Position numbers and translations under genes: made by a program. A stretch of 64,000 nucleotides of DNA. Origin: Ursus arctos. Its lineage: Eukaryota > Chordata > Mammalia > Carnivora > Ursidae. The notes beneath the pieces are model-generated. The model made no database searches. It saw only the letters and a list, made by a program, of their open reading frames with translations, and was not told where the DNA came from. Positions 11,755 to 22,890 of the stretch are shown in pieces (the stretch's first letter is position 1; each line of letters begins with the position of its first letter). Location: NCBI RefSeq assembly GCF_023065955.2, contig NW_026622997.1, forward strand, positions 22,610,001-22,674,000, in the 5' to 3' direction.

Positions 11755-11945
11755 ACTCTGTGACTCCAGTCTGGGAGCTTTCCATCTTTAGGAGCTATTT
11801 CATTTAATTTTCACATCAACCATACAAGGAAGATCGTATTATTCATGCTTCATAAGTGGGACAACAAGACCCAGAGAGATTTGCCCAAGATCAACCATTG
11901 GTAAAAGACGGAGCTGGAGTCCTCACCCAGATGTGCATGACCTCG
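11755..11945 (-). mobile_element. MIR relic, antisense
   Basis: 'CATTTAATTTTCACATCAAC', then 'CAAGACCCAGAGAGATTTGC', then 'CCAAGATCAACCATTGG' reproduce the reverse complement of MIR (tttaatcctcacaacaac ... cccagagaggt ... cccaaggtcaca). Confidence 0.8.
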
Positions 11946-12689
11946 TGGAGTACACCTGGCTCACATCCAGGGGGGTTGCCCCTTCCGAGTACCAAAGCAT
12001 CCCCACAACTTTTCTGTTAAGTCTCTTGGGCTTCCTAACTCTCCATCCCAAATCCAGCTCTATAGGGACACCTTCCAAAGGGAACCGCGTCTCTAAATAT
12101 GACTGACTCCATGGGTAAGCCCAAGAGAAACATCCCACAAGTGCACCTGGATTGGACTCTCTGGTTTCTGGTGCTCTAGCCTGAGACACTCCTTTTCAGG
12201 TGACTGTTTCTTCCTCAAATCCAGTGGGTCCCTGATCTTTAGAGACCACAAAACAATAGTACCTCATAACCATATAATCTTCCATGCATCTTTCACACAA
12301 GAGTCACACACAAACGTAATCATAGGGAGTATTTCTCCCATAGATGATAGTAGCATATTCTTTCCTGAGGGAGGCACTAAGTACAGAAAGGTGGAGGAAT
12401 GTGGTAGAAGCCATTGTGCGCACAAAGGTGAGAGAAAGAACAGGCCGGGCCAGTCACAACCTTCTCGATGAAGATCCTGCTCGTTTCTGAAGGCTTACCA
12501 CAGATTCTTACTCGTCATGGGGCTTGTTCTAATGTCTCTGTGTAGTCCAAATTTGCCCACTTTCTAATCTCATAATGTTTGTTTGCCCTGAAATCATGCT
12601 GTCTTGTGGCATAATTAGCTGTTTACAGTCCTCCACCCCAAGTAAAGGGAGATCTCCATACGAGCGAGGACTGTGCCTTATCTCATACA
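11946..12689. other. Unique sequence, nothing recognised
   Basis: The 88-codon minus frame at 11923-12189 has no recognisable domain. No repeat could be assigned here. Confidence 0.4.
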
Positions 12690-12935
12690 GTTCTTGAGGC
12701 AAGTGAGAACCGGTAACAGTGGTAATCATACCAACAGTAACCACCACCCTTTACCAAGTTCTTCCCTTCAAGTGCCCCATCCATACAACCCTTGAGATAA
12801 GGAATATTAGTCTTTATATATACATGTATTTAGATGTAGGAACTAGTGTTTTAAACAACTTCCCCACAGTCTCACACCAATATATGGCTTCAATCCCACA
12901 TCTGACTAATTCTCAGAGGATGTGGGTTTTTGTGT
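12690..12935 (-). mobile_element. MIR relic, antisense
   Basis: 'GTTTTAAACAACTTCCCCAC' followed by 'AGTCTCACACC' and a 'GGCTTCAATCCCACATCTGA' block match the reverse-complement MIR pattern (aacttgcccaaggtcacacag ... gattcgaacccaggtctga). Confidence 0.5.
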
Positions 12936-13168
12936 TTTTGTTTTTTTTTTCCAGTGACCACTAAATAAGTGTTTACTGAAAGAATAAGGATAGTAAAACT
13001 TTACCTGTTTCTCAGTTTTGGTCTGTAAATGACCCAAAGTAAATCAAATGGGCAAAGAATTTTTGTTGTTGTTTTTAAGATCCAATAAGACCCTGCCTAA
13101 GCAGATCCAATTCAGACTTGGATTTCCAAGATGCATCAGTAGTTCAAGCATAAAAATGTATGCATGTT

Positions 13169-13230
13169 AAGAATATAAAAATAGGGGAAGAAAAGAATAT
13201 AAAAGTAGAGATAAGAATATAAGACTAGGT
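13169..13230 (+). repeat. Short imperfect tandem repeat, unit AAGAATATAA
   Basis: Three imperfect copies beginning AAGAATAT occur at 13169, 13193 and 13213, spaced 24 and 20 bp apart. The array directly precedes the L1 3' end. Confidence 0.5.
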
Positions 13231-13355
13231 AGAGGTGTCAAAAGGTACAAACTCCTAGTTATATAAATGAGTCCTTGGGATGTAACGCACAGCATGGTGA
13301 CCATAGTTAACAATACGGTGCCATATATTTGAAATTTCCTAGGAGAATAGATCTT

Positions 13356-13550
13356 TTTTTTTTTTTTTAAGATTTTATTTATTTACTTGAGAGAGAGCAT
13401 ACACACAACCAAGGGGAGGGGCAGAGGGAGAGGGAGAAGCAGACTCCTCACTAAACAGGGAGCCTGACGTGGGGCTTGATCCCAGGACCCTGGGATCATG
13501 ACCTGAGGTGAAGGCAGACACTTAACCGACTGAGCCACCCAGTCATCACA
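13356..13550 (-). mobile_element. CAN-SINE, older subfamily, inside L1
   Basis: Antisense SINE beginning with the poly(T)/AAGATTTTATTTATTT tail and ending TGAGCCACCCAGTCATCACA. A perfect 17-bp target duplication (CTAGGAGAATAGATCTT) lies at 13339-13355 and 13551-13567, proving insertion into the L1. Confidence 0.95.
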
Positions 13551-13579
13551 CTAGGAGAATAGATCTTAAAAGTTCTTGT

Positions 13580-13581
<2 letters not shown>

Positions 13582-13620
<39 letters not shown>
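13582..13620 (+). repeat. (CA)n microsatellite
   Basis: An uninterrupted run of about 19 CA units in the L1 3'-UTR. L1M elements carry a short CA stretch at this point, so expansion from that seed is likely. Confidence 0.97.
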
Positions 13621-13625
<5 letters not shown>

Positions 13626-13765
13626 CTGTTACTATGGGTGGTGATGCATGTTAACTAAACATACTGCGGTGATCATTTCACAATATATGCACATGTCAAA
13701 TCATTAGGTTGTAAAAACTAATACAATGTTATGTGTCAGTTATACCTCAACAAAAAAGAGTAAAT

Positions 13766-14639
13766 ACACATTTGAAGATACAACTTTTTATTTTTATCTC
13801 TGCTGTGATTTAGGTGGTCCTTTTACCAAAGATATTTTATCTCTCAGCAAGCCAGCAGACTCGCTACTACTCTAGGATGGTCAGTCTCTCTGTTAACTTC
13901 CATAGATACTCTGTGGATACTCAAATCCTTTGGGAATAGATAAAACAAAACAGAGATCTATATTAGTATGGATTAAGCCATGTGAATTCAGTATTATCAT
14001 TTTTAAATAGAATTAAAAGTCTGTAAGAGACAAAGTAGTCTTCAGGTTATTTTCTGTGAGGAAGAAATAATTCTTCATTCCTCCAGGAATCAAGTTTCAT
14101 GGTATTGTGCACAAAATCTGCTTGCCAGGGGTCAGTGCTGGGAATACTAAATGGTTTCTGTGCTAGAATATTTAGATTTATCCTAGCTTTTGGATACAAA
14201 GATTGCCCCTGCTCCACTGAGGCAGAGACAAGCCATGGTGATAATGTTAATCAGATACGAACAGATGAACAATGAGGGATATGAAATTAACATTATTGAT
14301 GGTGATGAAGTTGGAAAGAAAGAAAAATAAAGATAAAGTCATACAAACACATATGGGCACACACTTAGCAGAGGAGAATGGGAAAAGAAAGAAAAAAAGA
14401 TGTTCTGCTGAGTATATTGTACAGGGCAGTTGGTATCACATGGCCACTAAAATGATGGGCCAACAGCGCTATTAATGTCAACAGATGTTCTAAGACTAAA
14501 AATGGGGTTTTTGCTCATTTGATTAAAACTAATCAAATTAGTTTGTTCTAATAAACTACTTTAGATTATTAGTTAGTCACTGTGTTAGGCTGTTGCAGGG
14601 GAAAACCAGGAAATACTAAAAGCTAGTCCCTTTCCTTCA
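13766..14639. other. Unique sequence with overlapping inverted repeats at 14518-14544
   Basis: No gene or transposon recognised. The notable feature is a pair of overlapping perfect 8-bp inverted repeats described separately. Confidence 0.4.
14518..14544. promoter_or_regulatory. Overlapping palindromes containing a TAAT-N3-ATTA site
   Basis: TTTGATTA (14518) pairs with TAATCAAA (14530) over a 4-base loop. AAACTAAT (14526) pairs with ATTAGTTT (14537) over a 3-base loop. The string TAATCAAATTA at 14530-14540 is the P3 type of paired-class homeodomain dimer site. Binding is unproven, and AT-rich palindromes also arise by chance. Confidence 0.35.
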
Positions 14640-14900
14640 GCTTTCTACAGTGTCCTTCACTGCACACTTACTGAATGCTACTGTGTGCCCGCCACTGTTC
14701 CCATGTCTCTCTGTCCCACTAGACCAAGAAATCCTTGAGTGTAGGAACAGACAACCATGCAAGAAAAGCATTATGATGCCACATCATCAGCACTAATCAG
14801 AAGGATGGCCTTTGGGAAGGCTTCCCAGAAGGGACCTTGATTGAGATGGTCTTCATTACTGAGTAAAAGCTACATATTTGAGGCAACATGGACATAAGAC
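14640..14900 (+). mobile_element. Ancient L2-class repeat relic
   Basis: 'CACTTACTGAATGCTACTGT' leads into 'GTGCCCGCCACTGTTCCC' and later 'GGGAAGGCTTCCCAGAAGGG'. This is the order of a common ancient mammalian repeat (tactgagcacctactatgtgcc ... gaaggcctctctgaga). Confidence 0.4.
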
Positions 14901-17439
14901 AGTATGCCACTTTCAGCAAACAATAAGAGAATCCACATGGTGAAAGAGCTGATGATAAAGAGCTAAGACTCCAGAGGAACCGTCTTGAAGGCTGAATAAT
15001 CAGAGAAAAGAGAAGACCACCATGGCAGACAAAACAACCATTCTTAACTCTCCTTTAGCTTGCTTGCCTCCCACCACAAAGACAAAAATCAGGATACTGG
15101 CTTTCTAGCTCCCTTTAGACCATGGGGTCCTGATCAGGCCAATGAGCTTGAGAGAATGTCAGGTGGAGCTTCTCTCCATACACAAACACAAACAAATTGT
15201 GCTAGCTACTTATTCAAAGATTTTTCTTCCCTAATTAAAGGAAAGACCTAACAAGCAAGCTTCCCCCTCATTCTCCTACCACTACCTGTTCTCTGCCTTT
15301 GAAGAGGCATTGTCATCTTGTGAATCCTCAATAGCCAATTTAAGATCATGGCAGAAGGCTCAGAGCACTGTTTTCTAAACTGAGATCAATCTCATCAAAT
15401 AAATCATTCCTGCTTGAAGTGTCTCTTCCAGTGAACAGACCATCACTAGCCATCCAATTACAATTTATTTCCTAAGCTAAGCAAACAAAATTTCATTTTT
15501 GCTGCATCATCAGTTTCAACCGAGTAAGAAAACACAAACAGCTGAAAAGCAGATAACATGGGAGCTAGAGTGAAGTCCCATATGGGTTTTTCTTCAGATG
15601 GTCATACAAATAATTTAATGGCCTGAGCACTAGACAGAAAGACAGATTCTGGTACATGCTTCGTCTTTAAGTAGATGAGAAAGTTAGATTAACCACAAAA
15701 TGAGGACACCAACTGGAAGTTATGACCTAGAACCAGAACCATTCCCTGGGGTTGAAGACATGGTAGGCACAAAGATACCCATGAATAAGGGCCCAGGAGA
15801 AGTCTAGGACAACTACTGTGTTCTTCTCCTGCTATATTTTATGCCCCCCTTTCCATATGATGGCGTCCTCCTTCTGGGTCATAGAGCTACCAGACCCATC
15901 TCTTTAATAGCTGGGGATAATAGGGATTATTAGCAAGATAGCACTTGGGCACCAGGAACTAACCAGAACTCTATTGCCATAACTGGGTTCTAAGCAGAGT
16001 AATACTAACAGCAAGTGTAATGTTTGAGTTTGTTAAATCTAAGTAGTGGAGCCCTGTCTTTCTAAAGCTGGGACTGGTCTTAAAGACTGGGAGGCTGTTT
16101 GCCTCCTCCTGGGGGACAGGTGGTACAGCTGTGTAGAAAGATGGCTACTCACCAGGAAACAGACAAGACTTGATAGGCCTGTTTTTACTTGGTAAAATGA
16201 AGACCTCGGATCTCTTAGCTTACTCATTCCTGATTGTCCTTCAACTAGTCCAAGATCCAATGCAGAGATTTACCAGAAAGTAGAGCTACATAACATACGG
16301 ATTTTTCTGTACTTAAATTTAATGGGGGACCCTTAGAAGTAGACTTAATCACCCCAACACCACCGAAAAGTGGATTCCAATGTGTATCAGATCCCTGGGG
16401 AGATATTTGGTAAGACAGAGCTTAATTAAAAACAAAAACAATCACCTAATTAGCTCCAGACCAGTTCATTTTATACACTATCGAAAAAGATCCATAAGTA
16501 GTATGTAAATAATCGTGAGTCACAAAGTCACACGACACTAATATCACCCAAAATTTGATAATCCGTGTTGTAATACTGTCCTTGTATTGTTGCAGGCTTT
16601 GTTTACTTTTTGTATGATTGCTAATTGTTACATGGTTCTCTGCTGGGATTTTGAATCTGTTAATGCATCTCTTAGAAATTCTTAGTCTCACAGCTTCTGG
16701 AATGACAACAGAGCTAAAACAGAAGGAAATACAGTATGAAAACCCCTGCTGGTGTGATTCCATATAGCTTACTCGGAATGGAAACATTGTGTTTATCCAT
16801 TTGCGTATCAACTCCAACCTGTGCAAGAATATCAATTACTTTCTATAGCTGCTTTCCTCTTTGTTTTTCTGAAAATAAGGCATGCCAATGGTGCATGCTG
16901 ATGAGCTAGCATCCTCTCCCCGCCACGCTCCCCCCCACACACAGAGGGATTGTACTAATCACTGAAATCTGTCTCAGAAACAGGTATTTTTTGATTAGAA
17001 GATTTGACAGCAGGTGTAAAGTTTTCTATTAATAAAACACATTGACAAATCAATACAAGATTTTATTTAGAACAAATGTATTTTTAATGTTTATTCTGAC
17101 AAGGATACAGTATGCTATCATCACTGATTCTGATTAATACATCGGTACCAAATGAGACGCCAGAATGTGGAATGCATTAGCTCGGTTATCCTATTTCAAG
17201 GGCTTGAATTTGGTTAATCAGAATATAATAATTTAAGTGCTTTTTACATTGTCAATGTCTGATCCACAAATATGATATATGCCAGAAAATATGCATTCTA
17301 AACAGAGCACAGGATAAACATCTCAATAAACCAGATAGCTTCTATCTGCTGGGGAAAAAAAATCCAACAAGAGAGAAAAACCCACTAAGGAAGATGGATT
17401 AAGAAAACAGATCTAAGTTCTGTCACACCATGGCTGTAA
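14901..17439. other. Unique DNA, no repeat or gene recognised
   Basis: About 2.5 kb lacks recognisable transposons. A 129-codon minus frame (16446-16835) and shorter frames show no known domain. The AT-rich part at 16980-17330 has the look of conserved noncoding DNA, but that cannot be tested here. Confidence 0.4.
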
Positions 17440-17900
17440 TGAGGAACAAAGGGGTCAGTTTAAAGAGGACAGTGCCCACAGCTGTTGCCATTAAGGCCAT
17501 GACATTGTAGCACCGCCCTACATACTCAAGGCTGATAATGGGTGCTACGAGTATGTCAGACTTGTGACCACAAGAACTACAGTTCTTTCTACTCGTGAGC
17601 AAGAAACAAGCCTTTGGACTTTCGGTTGCTGCAATGATTATCAGAACCTGGATCCTGATTCCGTTTAAAAAGTTTCAGCCTATTTTTAATACGATGCACC
17701 AAGATCCTGATTGCCTCATAGCCTGCGACATGTCCCTATGGCTTTCCGAATCTAGGACAGCACATCAAAAGTGTGTTCACATTTCCAAATGCTTTAAGAA
17801 TTGTCTGAAATATTCCAGGACTGCTGAGGGCAACTATAATCGTACCATCGAGAGATGTGCTAAAGGAGTAGAGGATAAGCTTGAAAGAGACATGTCCCAC
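17440..17900 (+). other. CpG-retaining block with an open frame, function unknown
   Basis: A plus frame opens with GTG at 17595 (first ATG 17634) and stays open to 18002, about 135 codons. The first 100 codons lie in repeat-free DNA and include a Cys-rich segment (CVHISKCFKNCLKYS). At least ten CpGs survive within 450 bp in a CpG-poor region. The last 20 or so codons run into L1-related sequence. I do not recognise the protein. It may be an exon, a conserved noncoding element or chance. Confidence 0.25.
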
Positions 17901-18371
17901 CTCCATCCCACCCCCACCCCCATGCTACAAAAATATATACATATTGAGAGTTCCTCATACATTCTGGATAAAAGTCCTTTGTTGATGAAATTCGAAAACT
18001 GACTCTAAAATTCATATGGAAATAAAAAGAACCTAGAATAGCCAGACAACTCTGCAAAACAACAAAGTTAGAGAAATAAAATGGCCTGATTTCAAAACTT
18101 ACTAAAAAACCACAGTAATCAAGACAGTGTGGTATGGTGTCAGGTAGAAACTTAACTCAGTGGATGAACTAGAGAATCCAGAAATAGACCCACATGTATA
18201 AGGCCAATTGGTTTGGGGGTTTTTTGTTTGTTGGTTGGCTGGTTTACAAATATCTGGGGCAATTCAGTGGAGGAAATAAAAAGGTTTTTAATAAATGATG
18301 CAAGATAAAAACTGAATAAATACGCAAAAAAGTGAAACTTGATACTGACTCATACCACATCCAGAAATTAA

Positions 18372-18484
18372 CTTTTTTAAGATTTTATTTTTTTAAGCAA
18401 TCTCTACACCCAATGTGGGTATCGAACTCACAACCCCGAGATCAAGAGTTGCATGCTCTTCCAACTGAGCCAGCCAGACACCCC
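18372..18484 (-). mobile_element. Old CAN-SINE variant with short CT-poor body
   Basis: It reads AAGATTTTATTTTTTTAAGC, then TCTCTACACCCAATGTGGG, and ends with a head complement CAACTGAGCCAGCCAGACAC. This is the carnivore SINE type lacking the long pyrimidine stretch. The flanks GAAATTAA and GAAATCAA are probable eroded target duplications. Confidence 0.85.
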
Positions 18485-18669
18485 GGAAATCAATTTTAAA
18501 TGGATCATAAATTCAAATATAAAGCCGAAAATTATCCAACTTCTGGAAGAAAATATAGGAGAAAATCATACTGACTTTGGATTAGGCAAATATTTTTTAA
18601 ATAGGACCCAAGAAGAAAAAAATTGATTAAATAGCCTTCATCAAATTTTTTTTTTAAATGCTACAACTT

Positions 18670-18876
18670 GGAGCGCCTGGGTGGCTCAGCCATCAAGCGT
18701 CTGCCTTCGGCTCAGGTCATGATCCCAGGGTCCTGGGATCGAGCCCTGCATTGGGCTCCCTGCTCAGCGGGAAGCTTGCTTCTCCCTCTCTCACTCCCTT
18801 TGCTTGTGTTCCCTCTCTCACTGTCTCTCTCTGTCAAATAAATAAATAAAATTCTTAAATAAATAAATAAATAAAT
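18670..18876 (+). mobile_element. CAN-SINE in L1
   Basis: Complete SINE with head GCGCCTGGGTGGCTCAGCCA and an AAATAAATAAATAAATAAAT tail. A perfect 13-bp target duplication (AATGCTACAACTT) lies at 18657-18669 and 18877-18889. Confidence 0.95.
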
Positions 18877-18926
18877 AATGCTACAACTTTGCTATTGAAA
18901 AGGTACTGTTCAGAAAATGAAAAGGT

Positions 18927-19127
18927 TGGGGATGCCTGGGTGGCTCAGTCAGTTAATTATCTGACTTCGGCTCAGGTCATGGTCTCAGAGCCCTGGAATT
19001 GAGCCCAGCACAGGGCTCCACACTCAGCGGGGAGTCTGCTTGTCCTTCTGCCCCTCCCCCTGCTCATATCCTCTCTCTCTCTCTCTCTCAAATAAATAAA
19101 TAAATTTTTTAAAAAATCTTTGAAAAA
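18927..19127 (+). mobile_element. CAN-SINE in L1
   Basis: Older copy with head GATGCCTGGGTGGCTCAGTC and a (TC)n run before the AAATAAATAAATAAAT tail. The target duplication AGAAAATGA[A/G]AAGGT lies at 18912-18926 and 19128-19142, with one mismatch. Confidence 0.95.
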
Positions 19128-19292
19128 AGAAAATGAGAAGGTGGACCACAGATTGGGAACAAAATACATGCAAAGCAAATATCTGGTAAATATATAAACA
19201 TATACCTGAACTTGTTTGCAGACTGTGTTTAAAATCCTTTGTGGTTTTTTTATTGAATGGTTTGCTTTTCTTAAGGAGTTATAAGAATTTTT

Positions 19293-19486
19293 TTTTTAAA
19301 GATTTTATTTATTTATTTGACAGAGATAGAGACAGCCAGCGAGAGAGGGAACACAAGCAGGGGGAGTGGGAGAGGAAGAAGCAGGCTCATAGCTGAGGAG
19401 CCTGATGTGGGGCTCGATCCCATAATGCTGGGATCACGCCCTGAGCCTAAGGCAGACGCTTAACCACTGTGCCACCCAGGCGCCCC
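19293..19486 (-). mobile_element. CAN-SINE in L1, young type, antisense
   Basis: Antisense copy ending GTGCCACCCAGGCGCCCC. A perfect 19-bp target duplication (AGGAGTTATAAGAATTTTT) lies at 19274-19292 and 19487-19505. Confidence 0.95.
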
Positions 19487-20303
19487 AGGAGTTATAAGAA
19501 TTTTTAAGAGGACATAAAGATGACAAGCACATGACAAATTGTCAACGTTGTGAGTCATTAGAAAAAAATGGTCATTAAAACCACTACCTATCACAAAAAA
19601 TGGCTAAAATTTTTTTTAAAAATTATAAAACCAGAAGATGCCAAGTGTTGGCACAGATGTGGAGCAAGTAGCCTTTTATTCATTGCTTGTAGGAAAGAAA
19701 ATAAAACTGCCACTTAGGAAAATAAATTGGCAGTTCTTTATCAAGTTAAATATACACATATTATTTGGCCCAGCAATTCCACTTCTAAGTGCTCATCCAA
19801 GAGAAATGAAACTATGTGTCCATACAAAGATTTGTACTTAAGTTCAGGGCTGCTTTATTTATATTAATAATTGTCCAAAAACTGGAAAGAAGTCAAATAT
19901 TCACCAAGTATCGAAGGAATAAGCTAATGGTGGTGTATTCATACAATGAAACAGTCTTCAGCAATAAACAGGAATGCAGATGGATACATCAACAGCATAG
20001 CTGCTCTTGAGAGGCTGTAAAGTGCCAGAAGCCAGACACAAATGATTATATGATTCCATTTATATGAAATTCTAGAAAAGCCAGACTAAAGCAATTAGGG
20101 TTGCCAGAGGTCAAGGGACAAGAGAGAGGAGATGGACTACAAAGGGGCACAAGGAAACTTTTAGGGTTAATAGAAATATACTATGTCATGGTGCTGGTGT
20201 GGTTATAGGACTGTATACACCAGTCAAAACGCATGGCATTACATACTTAAATTGAACTTTATTGTATATAAATTATAGCACAATAAAGCTAACCGCTTCC
20301 CCC

Positions 20304-20844
20304 CAAAAGAAAGCTGCAATCAGTCTTCTGTGTATCAGATTGGATAAACAGGTGAGACGTTAAGGCTAGATAACGTATGTAGTTTGTGGACATAAGTATG
20401 GGTTGTTCTGTAAGAGAGACTGTGGAGATACTGGCCCCAACTGATACCCAATCCTAGGAAAACTGCTTTCAATTTTGTGCCTGTGGCCCTCTTGGAAAGA
20501 GTCATCAGGAGTGAATTAAGAAACCGGTACTTTACTTACATTATATTATAGCAAACAAATTGATTAATACAATGTTGTCAAAAGGTTATGGACATATCCA
20601 AACAATATGAAGGAACAGCCCGTGAATGTCTGAAGCACATAGCAAAGCGGACACAATTTCTATGCATGGATTTTTAACACGTGATGGGCCAAGTCTATAG
20701 ATATCAGAAAACGAAATGTGAATATAGCCTGTTGGCTGGCAAGTCTAAAATGTGGGACTCTATATTGGCAAGCAGGTGCCGTAGTTAGTTATGACTACAC
20801 AAAACTGAATAACAGATGGAAAGTACAATAATGAAAAGTATTTT
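20304..20844. other. Unique sequence, nothing recognised
   Basis: A CCCC tract follows the L1 end. No gene, RNA or further transposon could be assigned. Confidence 0.4.
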
Positions 20845-20859
20845 AAGAGGTGACAAAAT

Positions 20860-21061
20860 GGGGGCGCCTGGGTGGCACAGCGGTTAAGCGTCTGCCTTCG
20901 GCTCAGGGCGTGATCCCAGCGTTCTGGGATCGAGCCCCACATCAGGCTCCTCTGGTATGAGCCTGCTTCTTCCTCTCCCACTCCCCCTGCTTGTGTTCCC
21001 TCTCTCGCTGGCTGTCTCTATCTCTGTCAAATAAATAAATAAAATCTTTTAAAAAAAAAAA
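20860..21061 (+). mobile_element. CAN-SINE, young ursid-type
   Basis: Complete copy with head GCGCCTGGGTGGCACAGCGG. A perfect 15-bp target duplication (AAGAGGTGACAAAAT) lies at 20845-20859 and 21062-21076. Confidence 0.97.
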
Positions 21062-21076
21062 AAGAGGTGACAAAAT

Positions 21077-21449
21077 CATATGTACCTATCTCAATGATCT
21101 TTTAACATGCACAGGAAATCAAAAGACATACCTAAAAATGTTGACAGTGATTGTCCATGAACAGGTTGTTGATTATTTTTTTAAATTCTATTCTGTAATT
21201 TCCAAGTTTTATGAGAATGTATTACTTTCATAATAGTGTCTTTAGGTGTACGGAAAAGAACGTAAATAGCACATACAGATGTCTTTCCAGGAAAGAGACT
21301 GCAGCTAATTTGTCATGATAGGTAATTTGTCCTGTATTATGTATTGTGTTTACCTGTTCATGTTTTTTACTATCGAAGAACTTTGCAAAAATGTTTCCTC
21401 ACCTTGCAAGTAATGCTGACCTTCAAATAGCTCAGCTTCCCCAAAATGC
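21077..21449. other. Unique sequence, nothing recognised
   Basis: AT-rich DNA leading into the exon-like block. No repeat recognised. Confidence 0.4.
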
Positions 21450-21630
21450 AGGTCATTGGAGCAAGACAACAATGGCTGGGAATACTACCTGGGCAGTAAT
21501 TCACAGCGTAATATCAGTCATGCTCAGGAATGGAACCTCTCTCATCACAAACGGTTTCTTCAAATGCTACATCCAGTCCGACAGAGAGAGAGTTTCCTAC
21601 GACAACGAGCTCATTAGTGTGTTTTTAATG
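21450..21630 (+). other. Exon-like block, open frame with splice-like borders
   Basis: A plus frame is open from 21346 to 21633 (95 codons). Within it, an AG acceptor-like site (CCCCAAAATGCAG) ends at about 21450. A strong GTGAGT donor-like site begins at about 21630, just before the TGA of the same frame. The residues read SVISVMLRNGTSLITNGFF and then SDRERVSYDNEL. Several CpGs are retained (GCG, ACG, CCGA, TACGACAACGAG). I do not recognise the protein. It could be a real cassette exon, a conserved noncoding element or chance. Confidence 0.25.
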
Positions 21631-22383
21631 TGAGTTAAAGGTACAAAAACCATAGAAGTCATTTTCTTGAAAGTAATTGCAGAACAAGACATTATCTGTT
21701 ATCAAAGCATATGAAATGTGCTGCAAAACTTACAAAGAAAACTGATGCTGTGGGAAATTTTAAGTACATTTCATACTGACAACTCAAAATATGAGAAAAA
21801 TGTCTGGTGCATGTTTGGGGGAATGTTCATGCGAGATAACAGACTTTGAATATAAACGAGTACCTAGAAAATATTTCTGAATGGCTTGAAAGGATATCTG
21901 TTCTTTTAAAAATGTATGGATTTGTGAAGTAACTACCAATAAATACCTGACGGGCTAGAGTTATTGAGCAGGGCTGCAAAGCAATGCACTGCTCCAAAGA
22001 CATTCTCCTTTTACTCACAAAAAATACAAAAATGAAAAAGGCAAAAACTTTTTGCAATGGCAAATATATTATACAGGATCAAACTCAATCGCCAAACGTT
22101 ATGCATTATATAGCAAATTCATTTGAACCACTACCTGAGACATAAGCAATTGCTCTATCGAAGAGATGACAATAATATCCAATATTTGTCGAATTCGTGG
22201 TATATACCAATACCTAGTCTAAGAATTACTGTTTTGTATTAGTTCATGGCATGTTACACTTAAAGATAATATTTTTTCATCTGACTTTACCTGGAAATAT
22301 TAAGTTGCATGACTAGCCCTTCTCGACAACCTCTCCCTAAATCCCTACCAAAAATATTCAAATTAAGGGTAGACACTTAAAAA
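21631..22383. other. Unique AT-rich sequence, nothing recognised
   Basis: No recognisable transposon, RNA or exon. Confidence 0.4.
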
Positions 22384-22394
22384 AGTGTAGACAC

Positions 22395-22492
22395 ATTTTT
22401 TAAAGTAAACTCTACCCCCAATGTGGGGCTCAAACTCAGGACCCCGAGACAAAGAGTCACATGCTCTCTCAACAGAGCCAGCCAGGAACCCC
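22395..22492 (-). mobile_element. Old short CAN-SINE variant
   Basis: Same type as 18372-18484: TAAAGTAAACTCTACCCCCA, then AATGTGGGGCTCAAACTCAG, ending CAGAGCCAGCCAGGAACCCC. The duplication AGTGTAGA[C/T]AC lies at 22384-22394 and 22493-22503. Confidence 0.9.
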
Positions 22493-22734
22493 AGTGTAGA
22501 TACGTATTTAATGTGGCTCTTTCAAGGAGCAAATTAACTCTTTCAGACAAAGTTACCATTAATACCAGGGGAAATGCTCTTCTCACATAGTCCTTGGTAC
22601 TACTCAAATCCTACCTGACACGTTCCTGACTGATCATTGTTCTACCTTGTACAGCACATTTTGTCAAATTATTTATAATTCTCTATGATCTGTATGACTG
22701 ATCCTATTGATTCACTGTCACATATTAGTATCTG

Positions 22735-22890
22735 TCTAGAAAGTGTCCATCGGCTTCATTTGAACGCAGTGTTTCCTGCAAAGCTCAAAGCTCCCGGAAG
22801 ATAAGTGCTGGTTTTAATTTACCTTTATTTTTCTGGGGCCCAGAACAGTGCTAGGTACCCTGTAGGTGGTTCGGCTGCTTTGAGCTGAAG
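22735..22890 (+). mobile_element. L2 3' end relic
   Basis: 'AAGCTCCCGGAAGATAAGTG' followed by 'GGGCCCAGAACAGTGCTAGG' matches the L2 end (aagctccttgagggcagg ... cctagaacagtgcctggc). Confidence 0.5.

Larger units (their letters stand above)
13230..13765 (+). mobile_element. L1M 3' end, split by a SINE
   Basis: The characteristic L1M 3'-UTR string is present: ATAAATGAGTCCTTGGGATG, then CAGCATGGTGACCATAGTTA. After the SINE it resumes with TTAAAAGTTCTTGTCTCACA and GTGATGCATGTTAACTAA, and ends TTATACCTCAACAAAAAAG. Plus-strand orientation. Only the last few hundred bases of the element remain. Confidence 0.85.
17986..20303 (+). mobile_element. L1M 3' segment (end of ORF2 plus 3'-UTR) carrying four SINEs
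   Basis: A 5'-truncated L1. It starts in ORF2 ('AAAATTCATATGGAAATAAA') and continues through 'CCAGAAATAGACCCACATGT' and the 'CCCAGCAATTCCACTTCTAA' 3' block. It ends 'ACTGTATACACCAGTCAAAA ... TAAATTATAGCACAATAAAG'. Plus strand. ORF2 is broken by many stops. Four SINEs interrupt it between 18.37 and 19.49 kb. Confidence 0.9.

Noticed and set aside
17941..17985. Short antisense L1-like text (TACATTCTGGATAAAAGTCC) directly before the sense L1 at 17986, suggesting a twin-priming inversion
   Set aside because: The antisense piece corresponds to sequence downstream, not upstream, of the sense segment's start, which does not fit a twin-priming inversion. It is only about 45 bp long.
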